From positions 1-64,000 of the forward strand of contig JBQELO010000007.1 in assembly GCA_052103955.1 (NCBI GenBank): a DNA stretch of 64,000 bases, written 5' to 3'. This DNA comes from Paenalcaligenes sp052103955. Lineage in GTDB: Bacteria > Pseudomonadota > Gammaproteobacteria > Burkholderiales > Burkholderiaceae_B. Made by a program: the position numbers and the translations under genes. The notes below the pieces were generated by a model. It saw nothing but the letters and a program-made list of their open reading frames with translations. It had not been told where the DNA came from and ran no database searches. Each line of letters begins with the position of its first letter. Position 1 is the stretch's first letter. Shown piece by piece: positions 54,583 through 62,460 of this stretch.

Positions 54583-55371
54583 ATGTCGCAACTTCTTGAC
54601 GCCCAGCCTACGGACCATACTCCTGCCTCTACAGGAAACAGTCCTACGGTGATACAGATTCAAGGGCTGAACAAATGGTATGGCGAATACCATGCTTTAC
54701 GAGATATCAATCTGGAAGTACGTCAGGGTGAGCGCATTGTGTTGTGCGGCCCATCAGGCTCGGGGAAGTCCACATTGATACGCTGCATCAACCAATTAGA
54801 AGCTGCCGAGAAAGGCAGTATTTTGATTGATGGCATCAACGTCATGCAGCCAAACGCACAAAGCGTACAAACCTTGCGTAACGTAGGTATGGTGTTTCAG
54901 CACTTCAACCTGTTCCCGCACATGTCGGTACTAGAAAACTGCACGCTTGCCCCCATGAGCGTCAAAGGTTTAAGCCGCGCACAAGCCGAGGCCGAGGCAC
55001 GCAAGCTGCTGGAAAAAGTAGGTATGTCTGGCCATGCCGAAAAATACCCCACACAGTTATCAGGCGGACAGCAACAACGGGTGGCCATAGCCCGCACACT
55101 GTGCATGGACCCCAAAATCATTTTATTTGATGAACCCACCGCTGCACTTGACCCCGAAATGGTGAAAGAAGTGCTAGATGTAATGGTTAAGCTTGCTAAC
55201 AGCGGTATCACTATGCTGTGCGTGACCCACGAAATGGGCTTTGCTAAACAAATGGCCCAGCGTGTGCTGTTTATGGATCAAGGTAGCATTTTAGAAAATT
55301 GCAGCCCAGCTGAATTTTTTGCCGCACCCAAGACAGATCGTGCACGAAACTTCCTGCAGCAAATACTGTAA
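54583..55371 (+). CDS. Amino-acid ABC transporter ATPase
   Basis: 262 residues. Walker A GPSGSGKST near residue 65, signature LSGGQQQR near 166, Walker B IILFDEPTAALD near 185, switch CVTHEMGFA. It resembles AapP at 37263 closely in its core but has a 25-residue N-terminal extension. It completes the transporter encoded by the three genes at 51070-53294. Confidence 0.9.
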   Translation: MSQLLDAQPTDHTPASTGNSPTVIQIQGLNKWYGEYHALRDINLEVRQGERIVLCGPSGSGKSTLIRCINQLEAAEKGSILIDGINVMQPNAQSVQTLRNVGMVFQHFNLFPHMSVLENCTLAPMSVKGLSRAQAEAEARKLLEKVGMSGHAEKYPTQLSGGQQQRVAIARTLCMDPKIILFDEPTAALDPEMVKEVLDVMVKLANSGITMLCVTHEMGFAKQMAQRVLFMDQGSILENCSPAEFFAAPKTDRARNFLQQIL

Positions 55372-55427
55372 AACGCTATTTTCACACCTGCAATCCTCTG
55401 TCGCTGGATCGCAAAAAACCTGCCCCG

Positions 55428-55433
55428 TATAAT
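55428..55433 (+). promoter_or_regulatory. -10 element of a probable gatCAB promoter
   Basis: A perfect TATAAT (55428-55433) bracketed by CCCC and GGGG about 135 bp upstream of gatC; a matching -35 is not convincing. It would place the 17-bp leader hairpin at 55501 inside the transcript. Confidence 0.4.
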
Positions 55434-55500
55434 GGGGTGATCAGCGTGGCCGTGCGAATTGGCATCAGCCGCGCTAAAATACGGAATTCCCGTCATTTGC

Positions 55501-55541
55501 CTGCTTGGCTAGCTGCATAGACTTTGCAGCTAGCCAAGCAG
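55501..55541 (+). promoter_or_regulatory. Long perfect hairpin in the gatC leader
   Basis: CTGCTTGGCTAGCTGCA (55501-55517) / TGCAGCTAGCCAAGCAG (55525-55541): 17 perfect pairs with a 7-nt loop, ending 25 bp before the gatC ATG. No T-run follows, so it is not an ordinary terminator for the cassette. It may control gatCAB translation or mRNA stability, or mark the cassette boundary. Confidence 0.7.
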
Positions 55542-55566
55542 ATACCATCCATACTCCGGAATCACT

Positions 55567-55875
55567 ATGGCAATCTCTCAGCAGGATGTCGCTCGCATCG
55601 CACAACTGGCGCACATTGAACTTTCGCCGGAGCAGACTACTCAGGCTACTCAGGACTTCGAGCAGATTATTGGTCTTATCGGCAGCTTAAAAGCTGTAGA
55701 TACCACAGGTGTAGAGCCCATGGCCCACCCACTTGAAGCCATTCAAGAAATTGCCCTGCGTCTGCGCCCCGATCAGGCCGCACCCACTGCCACTGAAACA
55801 GAACGCGCGAACCTAATGGTTAATGCGCCTGCACAAGACCACGGTCTGTTCCTTGTGCCTACTGTCATCGAGTAA
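55567..55875 (+). CDS. gatC: Asp-tRNA(Asn)/Glu-tRNA(Gln) amidotransferase subunit C
   Basis: 102 residues. Small helical scaffold subunit that wraps GatA and GatB: DVARIAQLAHIELSPEQ near residue 7, GVEPMAHPLEAI near 48 and a C-terminal GLFLVPTVIE, all typical. First gene of gatCAB, which makes Gln-tRNA(Gln) and/or Asn-tRNA(Asn) from misacylated precursors. Confidence 0.95.
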   Translation: MAISQQDVARIAQLAHIELSPEQTTQATQDFEQIIGLIGSLKAVDTTGVEPMAHPLEAIQEIALRLRPDQAAPTATETERANLMVNAPAQDHGLFLVPTVIE

Positions 55876-55881
55876 TCCAAC

Positions 55882-57402
55882 ATGTCTCTACTCAACCAAT
55901 ACAATTCCCTACAAAGTCTGGGTACAGCGTTGCGTGACAAAACGTTTAGCGCACGCGAACTGGCCCAAGACACCTTGCAACGTATTGCACAACAGCCAGA
56001 GCTAAACGCCTTTCTGCACGTTGATGCCGACCTCACACTACAGCAGGCCGATGCCGCTGATGTGTTGTTGGCTCGTGGCAATGCCACCGCGTTGACGGGT
56101 ATTCCTATTGCACACAAAGACGTCTTTGTGACACGCCACTGGCGCACAACGGCTGGTAGCAAAATGCTGGCGAATTACGTCAGCCCTTTTGATGCCACCA
56201 TCGTAGAAAAAATCCAAGCAGCCGGTGCGGTTCATTTGGGTAAATTGAACTGCGACGAGTTCGCGATGGGTTCCGATAGCCGCAACTCGGCCTTCGGCGC
56301 TATTCAAAACCCCTGGAATAAACTGCATTCCCCTGGTGGTTCATCAGGTGCCTCCGCCGCCGTTGTGGCAGCAGGTTTGGCCTTAGCTGCCACGGGCTCC
56401 GACACAGGTGGTTCTATTCGTCAACCTTCTGCATGGTGCGGTGTAAGCGGTATTAAACCTACCTACGGTACGGTGTCTCGCTTCGGTATGATTGCCTACG
56501 GTTCCAGCTTGGACCAAGCAGGCCCTATTGCCCGTCATGCTAGCGACTTAGTAGAACTGCTGTGCACCATGAGCGGTTTTGACGAGCGCGACCCGACCAG
56601 CTTGCAAGACTGCCACGGCAAAGCCAACACTGGCGAACGTGTACGCGACGACTACCAACAATGGAATGCCCGTTTTGCTGAGCAAGGTAGCAAACCGTTG
56701 ACTGGCCTGCGTATTGGTCTGCCACGCGAGTACTTCACTAGCGACCTGAACCCCGAGATTGCTCGCCACATTGATGCTGCTATCCAGCACTTTGAAAACT
56801 TGGGTGCTACCCGTGTGGATATCTCGTTGCCCCTGACCCGCGAAGCTATTCCCGCCTACTACATCATTAGCCCAGCAGAAGCGTCTAGCAACCTGTCACG
56901 CTTTGATGGCGTTCGCTTTGGTCACCGCAGCGCGTCGTACAACAACTTGGAAGAAATGATCAGCCGTTCACGCGCTGAAGCCTTCGGTGGCGAAGTGATT
57001 CGTCGCATCTTGGTAGGTACTTACGTACTTTCTGAGGGCTACTACGATGCGTACTACCTGCAAGCACAACGTGTACGCCGCATGATTGCTGATGACCTGC
57101 AAAAAGCCTTTAACAGCTGCGATGTGATCATGGGGCCCGTTTCCCCTACCTTGGCGACTGCACTAGACAGTAACAGCGCAGACCCTACCGCAAGTTGGTT
57201 GGCCGATATTTACACCTTGGGTATTAGCTTGGCCGGTTTGCCTGCCATGTCCATCCCTTGCGGCTTCAGCAACGACGCCCGCCCACTGCCAGTAGGCCTA
57301 CAAATTGTGGGTAACTACTTCAACGAAGGCCAACTTCTGGCTCTCGCTTCGCTGTATCAGCAAGATACTGACTGGCATCAACGACAACCGGAAGCAGAAT
57401 AA
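55882..57402 (+). CDS. gatA: Asp-tRNA(Asn)/Glu-tRNA(Gln) amidotransferase subunit A
   Basis: 506 residues. Amidase that releases ammonia from glutamine. The Ser-cisSer-Lys triad is visible: Lys in GIPIAHKDVF near residue 78, cis-Ser and nucleophile Ser in the GGSSGASAAVVAAG ... GSDTGGSIRQP region (about 152-182). It starts 6 bp after gatC and its stop overlaps the gatB ATG. Confidence 0.96.
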   Translation: MSLLNQYNSLQSLGTALRDKTFSARELAQDTLQRIAQQPELNAFLHVDADLTLQQADAADVLLARGNATALTGIPIAHKDVFVTRHWRTTAGSKMLANYVSPFDATIVEKIQAAGAVHLGKLNCDEFAMGSDSRNSAFGAIQNPWNKLHSPGGSSGASAAVVAAGLALAATGSDTGGSIRQPSAWCGVSGIKPTYGTVSRFGMIAYGSSLDQAGPIARHASDLVELLCTMSGFDERDPTSLQDCHGKANTGERVRDDYQQWNARFAEQGSKPLTGLRIGLPREYFTSDLNPEIARHIDAAIQHFENLGATRVDISLPLTREAIPAYYIISPAEASSNLSRFDGVRFGHRSASYNNLEEMISRSRAEAFGGEVIRRILVGTYVLSEGYYDAYYLQAQRVRRMIADDLQKAFNSCDVIMGPVSPTLATALDSNSADPTASWLADIYTLGISLAGLPAMSIPCGFSNDARPLPVGLQIVGNYFNEGQLLALASLYQQDTDWHQRQPEAE

Positions 57403-58856
57403 TGGAATGGGAAATTGTTATAGGGCTGGAAATCCATACCCAGCTTTCGACTGAGTCAAAGATCTTTTCGTCCAGCAGCACACGCTTTGGTGCCGCGCCT
57501 AACACGCACGCTAGTGCTGTGGATATGGCGTTACCGGGCACATTGCCTGTGTTTAACGCTGCTGCTGCCGATAAAGCCATTTGCTTTGGTTTAGCGGTAG
57601 GCGCGCACATTGCCCCTAAGTCTGTTTTTGACCGCAAAAACTACTTCTACCCTGACTTGCCTAAGAACTACCAGATCAGCCAGTTTGGTCTGCCTGTAGT
57701 ACAAGGCGGTACGCTGAGCTTTTTCGTAGGCGAAAAAGAGCACACGATCAACCTGACCCGTGCTCACTTGGAAGAAGACGCCGGTAAATCCTTACACGAG
57801 AACTTCACCGGCCCTTACGGTGAATCCTCCACAGGGATTGACTTGAACCGTGCTGGTACACCGCTGCTGGAAATTGTGTCTGAGCCAGAAATGCGCTCGG
57901 CAGCAGAAGCCGTTGCCTACGCCCGCGCCATGCACAGCCTTGTTGTGTGGCTGGGTATTTGTGATGGCAACATGCAAGAAGGCTCTTTCCGTGTAGACGT
58001 GAACGTCTCGGTACGTCCTAAAGGCCAAGAAGAGTTCGGTACACGTTGCGAGTTGAAGAACATCAACTCTTTCCGTTTCATGGAACGTGCGATTCACTAC
58101 GAAGTACGACGTCAGATCGAGCTGATCGAAGACGGCGGCACCGTGATTCAAGAAACACGTCTGTACGATGCAGACCGTGACGAAACACGTAGCATGCGTA
58201 CCAAAGAGAACGCTAACGACTACCGTTACTTCCCTGACCCAGACCTGCCACCGCTGTTTATCTCGGCCGAGAAAATTGAAGCCGTGCGCCAGCAGATGCC
58301 CGAGTTGCCAGCAACCAAACGTGCTCGCTACGAAGCGGAACTGCAACTAAGCGCCTACGATGCTGCTCAGTTAACCTCCAGCCGCAGCACTGCGGACTAC
58401 TTTGAAGCCGTGGCTGAACTAGTAGGTGCTGCGAATGCTAAGTTGGCGGCAAACTGGATCAGTGGTGAGTTGGCTGCTGCGTTGAACCGCGAAGAGCTGG
58501 ATATCAACGACGCCAAAGTTAGCCCAGAAAAACTGTCTAAACTGTTGCTGCGCATTGCTGACAGCACCATTTCCAACAAGATTGCTAGAGATGTATTCCA
58601 AGCAATGTGGGAAGGTGATCATAATGGCGACGCCGATGCCATCATTGATGCCAAAGGTCTGAAACAGATCAATGATTCTGGCGCAATTGAAGCCATGATT
58701 GATGAAGTGATTGCTGCCAACCCTGATATCGTGGAGCAATTCCGCGCAGGTAAGGACAAAGCCTTCAACTCGTTGATTGGCCAAGTTATGAAAGTAGCTA
58801 AAGGCAAAGCCAACCCAGGTCAGGTGTCCAGCATTCTTAAAGCCAAATTAGGCTAA
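57402..58856 (+). CDS. gatB: Asp-tRNA(Asn)/Glu-tRNA(Gln) amidotransferase subunit B
   Basis: 484 residues. N-terminal kinase/transamidase cradle (WEIVIGLEIHTQL at the start, DRKNYFYPDLPKNYQISQF near 77, DVNVSVRP near 198) and C-terminal tRNA-binding helical and YqeY domains (about 330-484, ending NPGQVSSILKAKLG). It activates the misacylated tRNA carboxylate with ATP and receives ammonia from GatA. One-base overlap with gatA. Confidence 0.96.
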   Translation: MEWEIVIGLEIHTQLSTESKIFSSSSTRFGAAPNTHASAVDMALPGTLPVFNAAAADKAICFGLAVGAHIAPKSVFDRKNYFYPDLPKNYQISQFGLPVVQGGTLSFFVGEKEHTINLTRAHLEEDAGKSLHENFTGPYGESSTGIDLNRAGTPLLEIVSEPEMRSAAEAVAYARAMHSLVVWLGICDGNMQEGSFRVDVNVSVRPKGQEEFGTRCELKNINSFRFMERAIHYEVRRQIELIEDGGTVIQETRLYDADRDETRSMRTKENANDYRYFPDPDLPPLFISAEKIEAVRQQMPELPATKRARYEAELQLSAYDAAQLTSSRSTADYFEAVAELVGAANAKLAANWISGELAAALNREELDINDAKVSPEKLSKLLLRIADSTISNKIARDVFQAMWEGDHNGDADAIIDAKGLKQINDSGAIEAMIDEVIAANPDIVEQFRAGKDKAFNSLIGQVMKVAKGKANPGQVSSILKAKLG

Positions 58857-58875
58857 ATGCTGTTCTTTCTGAACT

Positions 58876-58907
58876 AAAAAAATGGCCGGTTATTCCGGCC
58901 ATTTTTT
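58876..58907 (+). terminator. Intrinsic terminator after gatB
   Basis: TGGCCGG (58883-58889) / CCGGCCA (58895-58901) with a TTATT loop, A-run before and T-run after. Works for gatCAB and, read the other way, for pyrE. Confidence 0.9.
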
Positions 58908-58915
58908 ATTGGAGT

Positions 58916-58971
58916 CTGACGACCACCGTATTCATCGCACTCGCTAGGAGGCTCATGCAGTCCGGTCGTAG
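58916..58971. repeat. Dispersed repeat copy D, short form without hairpins
   Basis: The left end CTGACGACC...CGTATTCATCGCAC...CTAGG matches the left end of copy C at 61510, and it is joined directly to AGGCTCATGCAGTCCGGTCGTAG, which matches the right end of copy A near 22379-22402. The outer bases are near inverted repeats (CTGACGACC / GGTCGTAG). The roughly 250-bp middle and both hairpins are absent. Confidence 0.65.
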
Positions 58972-58975
58972 AACC

Positions 58976-59656
58976 TTACGCGCTTACACCATAGCGTTGG
59001 CGGTATGCTTCTACCGATTCGCGGTGTGCGGCCAATTCTGCATTGCCTTCTAAAAACGACATAATGTCGCTTAGCGATGCAATGCTAACCACAGGAATAC
59101 CGTAACGCTGTTCTACTTCTTGCACCGCCGAATGGGCAGACAACGCGTCATCCGCACCTGCACGCTCCATACGGTCTAGCGCGATCAATACCGCAGCAGG
59201 CTCTGCACCCGCAGCGCGGATAATGTCTACCGATTCACGTACCGATGTGCCAGCAGTGATCACGTCGTCGATAATCACTACCTTGCCTTGCAGTGGCGCA
59301 CCTACCAAGGTACCGCCTTCGCCATGATCTTTAGCTTCTTTGCGGTTAAACGCAAAAGGAATGTCACGACCATTTAAACCTGGGTGAGCCGCTAACGCGC
59401 AGGTGGTCGCCGTTGCCAAAGGAATGCCTTTGTAAGCTGGCCCAAATAGCATGTCAAAAGACAAACCTGAATCTACTAAAGCCTGTGCATAGAACTGCGC
59501 CAATTTCGCTACAGAAGCACCAGTATTAAACAACCCAGCATTAAAAAAGTAAGGGCTCAAACGGCCTGACTTCACTTTGAATTCGCCAAAGCGCAACACG
59601 CCTTGTTCCAGAGCGAACTGAACAAATTCTAGCCTTTGTGACACTGCGTCAACCAT
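58976..59656 (-). CDS. pyrE: Orotate phosphoribosyltransferase
   Basis: 226 residues. Converts orotate and PRPP to OMP in pyrimidine synthesis. The PRPP-binding signature VVIIDDVITAGTS is near residue 126; FKVKSGRLSPYFFNAGLF near 27 and NRKEAKDHGEGG near 104 are typical. It converges on gatB; the repeat copy D lies just past its stop. Confidence 0.95.
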   Translation of the reverse strand: MVDAVSQRLEFVQFALEQGVLRFGEFKVKSGRLSPYFFNAGLFNTGASVAKLAQFYAQALVDSGLSFDMLFGPAYKGIPLATATTCALAAHPGLNGRDIPFAFNRKEAKDHGEGGTLVGAPLQGKVVIIDDVITAGTSVRESVDIIRAAGAEPAAVLIALDRMERAGADDALSAHSAVQEVEQRYGIPVVSIASLSDIMSFLEGNAELAAHRESVEAYRQRYGVSA

Positions 59657-59779
59657 AAAACGAACCTTTTAGCGCGTAAAAAGTCCTATTATTTCATACT
59701 CTGTGTTGAACTTGCTGTATCTGGTTGTCCAAACAGCTTGAATCCTACATATTGTTTTTCTGTTTTTGGTGAGTATTTC

Positions 59780-60589
59780 ATGCGTCTGCCCGTTTATTAC
59801 ATTTCTCATGGTGGTGGCCCTTGGCCTTGGATACCTGAGGTCGAGGCCTCTTATGCTCCGTTGCGTACCGCCTTAGCAGATATTCCCCGCCAACTAGGCA
59901 ATCAAAAGCCCAGCGCTATTTTGATGGTGTCCGCACACTGGGAAAGCACCCAAGGCTTTTCTGTACAGGGGCACCCTAACCCTAGCATGCTGTACGACTA
60001 CTACGGCTTTCCAGCACACACCTACGACGTGCGCTACGCGGCCCCTGGTAACCCGGCGTTAGCCGAACGCGTTACAGCATTGCTTGCTGAGCATCAGTTA
60101 GATGCACATATAGATGCGGAGCGTGGCTTTGATCACGGTGCTTTCGTACCCGCCTACTGCATTTATCCCGATGCGTCAGTACCCATGGTGCAGTTGTCCA
60201 TACACCAACACTATGACCCTGCCTTGCACATACAGTTAGGCAAAGCCATAGAGCGCCTACGCGATGAAAACGTACTGATTATCTGTAGCGGGCTGAGCTA
60301 CCATAATCTGCGTCACTTGGGCCCTAGTGGCCGTGAGCCCTCGGCACAGTTTGATGCATGGCTAGAAAAGGTGCTGCTGCATGACACGCCCGAGCAACGT
60401 ATTCCTGCCATGTTGAATTGGGAGCAAGCACCTTCAGCGCGTATTGCCCACGCTCGCGAAGACCACTTGGTGCCTTTATTTGTTGCCGTTGGCGCTGCTG
60501 AGCACGACAGTGTGCATAGATTCCATTACCAGCAAGATGCCTTTGGTGGCATTACGGTATCCAGCTACCGCTTTGATGCGCCTAAATAA
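59780..60589 (+). CDS. Extradiol ring-cleavage dioxygenase, DODA/YgiD type
   Basis: 269 residues, LigB-like class III extradiol fold. Iron/zinc-binding histidines are expected in YISHGGGP near residue 8, SAHWES near residue 52, DHGAFVP near 118 and EDHLVPLFVAVGAA near residue 225. YgiD homologues cleave catechols such as L-DOPA; the substrate here is unknown. ATG 59780 follows GGTGAG and removes 14 extra residues of a longer frame. Confidence 0.85.
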   Translation: MRLPVYYISHGGGPWPWIPEVEASYAPLRTALADIPRQLGNQKPSAILMVSAHWESTQGFSVQGHPNPSMLYDYYGFPAHTYDVRYAAPGNPALAERVTALLAEHQLDAHIDAERGFDHGAFVPAYCIYPDASVPMVQLSIHQHYDPALHIQLGKAIERLRDENVLIICSGLSYHNLRHLGPSGREPSAQFDAWLEKVLLHDTPEQRIPAMLNWEQAPSARIAHAREDHLVPLFVAVGAAEHDSVHRFHYQQDAFGGITVSSYRFDAPK

Positions 60590-60685
60590 CAGGACAATCC
60601 CCCACCCTCTTAGGGCTTTCTGGTCAGTACAGAGCGTGGGGGATAAAATAGCGGCTACATGCAGATCGCAAGGGAGAATTGAGCG

Positions 60686-61480
60686 TTGTTAAAAGTTACG
60701 AGTTTGAATCTGAACGGCATTCGTGCTGCCTTTAGGAAAGAGCTACCCATTTGGTTAAAGAGCTATGCTCCCGACATGGTAGCGATGCAAGAAGTACGCA
60801 TCCAAGATCAAGACCTGACTGAAGCCATGCGCCACCCCGAAGGCTATGCTGGTCACTTCAACTTGGCAGAGCGCAAAGGCTACAGTGGCGTAGGCTTTTA
60901 CCTGAACACCCCTGCCGATAACGTATGCGAAGGTATGGGTTGCGACGAGTTTGACTCTGAAGGCCGAGTGATTCGGGCCGATTTCAGCAATTTCAGCCTC
61001 ATCAGCGCTTACCTACCCTCTGGTACTAGCGGAGACATCCGTCAGGACGCCAAATACCGCTTCCTAGCGACGTTTGAGGCATGGATGAATGCCCTAATGC
61101 AGGAACGTGTAGAAACAGGCCGTGAGTTCATTATTTGCGGCGACTGGAACATTGCGCACCAAGAGATAGATTTGAAAAACTGGAAGGGCAACCAGAAGAA
61201 TTCTGGCTTCTTACCTGAAGAGCGTGCGTGGATGACTAAGGTGCTGTCAGAAATGGGCTGGGTAGACGTGTACCGCAGTCTGCACCCTGACACCACGGCT
61301 GAGTGCTACACCTGGTGGAGCAATCGCGGGCAAGCGTGGGCCAATAACGTAGGGTGGAGGATTGATTACCAAATCGCCACGCCCGGTATTGCCGCTACTG
61401 CGCGTCATGCTGAGGTGTATAAAGAAGAGCGTTTTAGTGACCATGCGCCGCTGACGATTCAGTATGAGTGGACGCTATAA
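60686..61480 (+). CDS. xth: Exonuclease III / AP endonuclease
   Basis: 264 residues of the exonuclease III fold. LNLNGIRAAFRKEL near the start, MVAMQEVRIQDQDL with the metal-binding Glu near 35, GDWNIAHQEIDLKNWKGN near 152 and FSDHAPLTIQYEW at the end with the catalytic His. Repairs abasic sites. The start appears to be TTG 60686, with AGGGAG about 10 bp upstream, because no ATG or GTG precedes the conserved L-K-V-T-S-L-N block. Confidence 0.93.
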   Translation: MLKVTSLNLNGIRAAFRKELPIWLKSYAPDMVAMQEVRIQDQDLTEAMRHPEGYAGHFNLAERKGYSGVGFYLNTPADNVCEGMGCDEFDSEGRVIRADFSNFSLISAYLPSGTSGDIRQDAKYRFLATFEAWMNALMQERVETGREFIICGDWNIAHQEIDLKNWKGNQKNSGFLPEERAWMTKVLSEMGWVDVYRSLHPDTTAECYTWWSNRGQAWANNVGWRIDYQIATPGIAATARHAEVYKEERFSDHAPLTIQYEWTL

Positions 61481-61509
61481 CAGGTTGCTATGCGGTCATT
61501 CTTGATTAA

Positions 61510-61871
61510 CTGACGACCGTATTCATCGCACATGCTAGGGGGACTGCGGAACAACTTTTTGTGATTTGAGATACCAAATCAAAAAAGTTTTCCTCCGCCT
61601 CCCCGGAGTATCGCAATTGACAGGTTTACTGCCTTTTCTTTAGCGGCAGTGTGCTGCGCTACAGAAGTACACACAGGTAACAGTTCCCTCTACCTAAAAA
61701 CCGTGGCAAGCGACGAGCAAAAGGCGGATGGAAGTGTTTTTTTATTTGGTGTCTCAAATAAAAAAATACTTTCGCAGCCTTAGGCTAATGCAGCCCAGTG
61801 GTGAGTGAGTGGGCTTTGAAACTCATTACATTCGTTAAGAGGCTAGCTTTAAGCTACGGCAGTCAGTGGTT
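61510..61871. repeat. Dispersed repeat copy C, twin-hairpin element
   Basis: Fills the gap between xth and the convergent tag gene; its right end runs over the last codons of tag. Left hairpin: AACTTTTTGTGATTTG (61553-61568), loop AGATAC, CAAATCAAAAAAGTT (61575-61589). Right hairpin, inverted: AAGTGTTTTTTTATTTG (61732-61748), loop GTGTCT, CAAATAAAAAAATACTT (61755-61771). The segments around the hairpins (CGACGAGCAAAAGGCGGATG, TTAGGCTAATGCAG) are nearly identical to copy A, while the middle is diverged in both sequence and length. Confidence 0.87.
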
Positions 61872-62450
61872 GATCAGCGGACTGTTACGCCTAAAGCAGC
61901 GAATATCATGATCATTCACCATACCTATGGCCTGCATCCACGCATAGGTAATGGTAGGGCCTACGAATTTAAAGCCCTTGGCCTTTAAGGCTTTGGATAT
62001 GTGTTCCGACAAGGGGCTACTGGCTATGCGCGTATGGCCATCATTAACGATGGTTTTACCCTCGGTAAACGACCAGCAAAAATCACTAAAGCTTTCGCCT
62101 TTGTTGACCATGTCTTCGTAAATTTTTGCACCGTTAATAGTCGCGATGATTTTGGCTCTGGCACGAATAATACCGGGGTTAGCCATAAGGCGTTCTATGT
62201 CCGCCTCGGTATAAGCTGCCACTTTGGCAGGATCAAAATTGTCGAAGGCTAGTCTAAAGGCTTCGCGTTTACGCAGTACGGTAATCCACGCTAAGCCTGC
62301 CTGAAAGCCTTCTAACATTAAGCACTCCCACAACAGACGCGAATCGTGAATGGGGACACCCCACTCTTGATCGTGGTACTGCGCCATTAGGGTGTCACCT
62401 TCGGCCCAGCCACAGCGCGTCTGTACGGTTGTTGGTGTGGGAGTTTTCAT
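61863..62450 (-). CDS. tag: DNA-3-methyladenine glycosylase I
   Basis: 195 residues. Removes 3-methyladenine from alkylated DNA. RCGWAEGD near residue 12 and the C-terminal NDHDIRCFRR supply the zinc ligands; YHDQEWGVPIHD near 25, FEGFQAGLAW-like LEGFQAGLAWITVLRKRE near 47 and FVGPTITYAWMQAIGMVNDH complete the family pattern. It starts 10 bp after gltS; the stop lies in the outer edge of repeat copy C. Confidence 0.95.
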   Translation of the reverse strand: MKTPTPTTVQTRCGWAEGDTLMAQYHDQEWGVPIHDSRLLWECLMLEGFQAGLAWITVLRKREAFRLAFDNFDPAKVAAYTEADIERLMANPGIIRARAKIIATINGAKIYEDMVNKGESFSDFCWSFTEGKTIVNDGHTRIASSPLSEHISKALKAKGFKFVGPTITYAWMQAIGMVNDHDIRCFRRNSPLINH

Positions 62451-62460
62451 GTGCTTATGC

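Noticed and set aside
37263..55371. The two amino-acid ABC systems as a recent duplication
   Set aside because: The ATPases are similar but this is normal for the family; the binding proteins (339 versus 254 aa) and permeases belong to different subgroups.
60598..60645. ATCCCCCAC / GTGGGGGAT inverted repeat between the dioxygenase and xth genes
   Set aside because: The loop of about 30 nt is long and no T-run follows, so it was not called a terminator; it may be chance.
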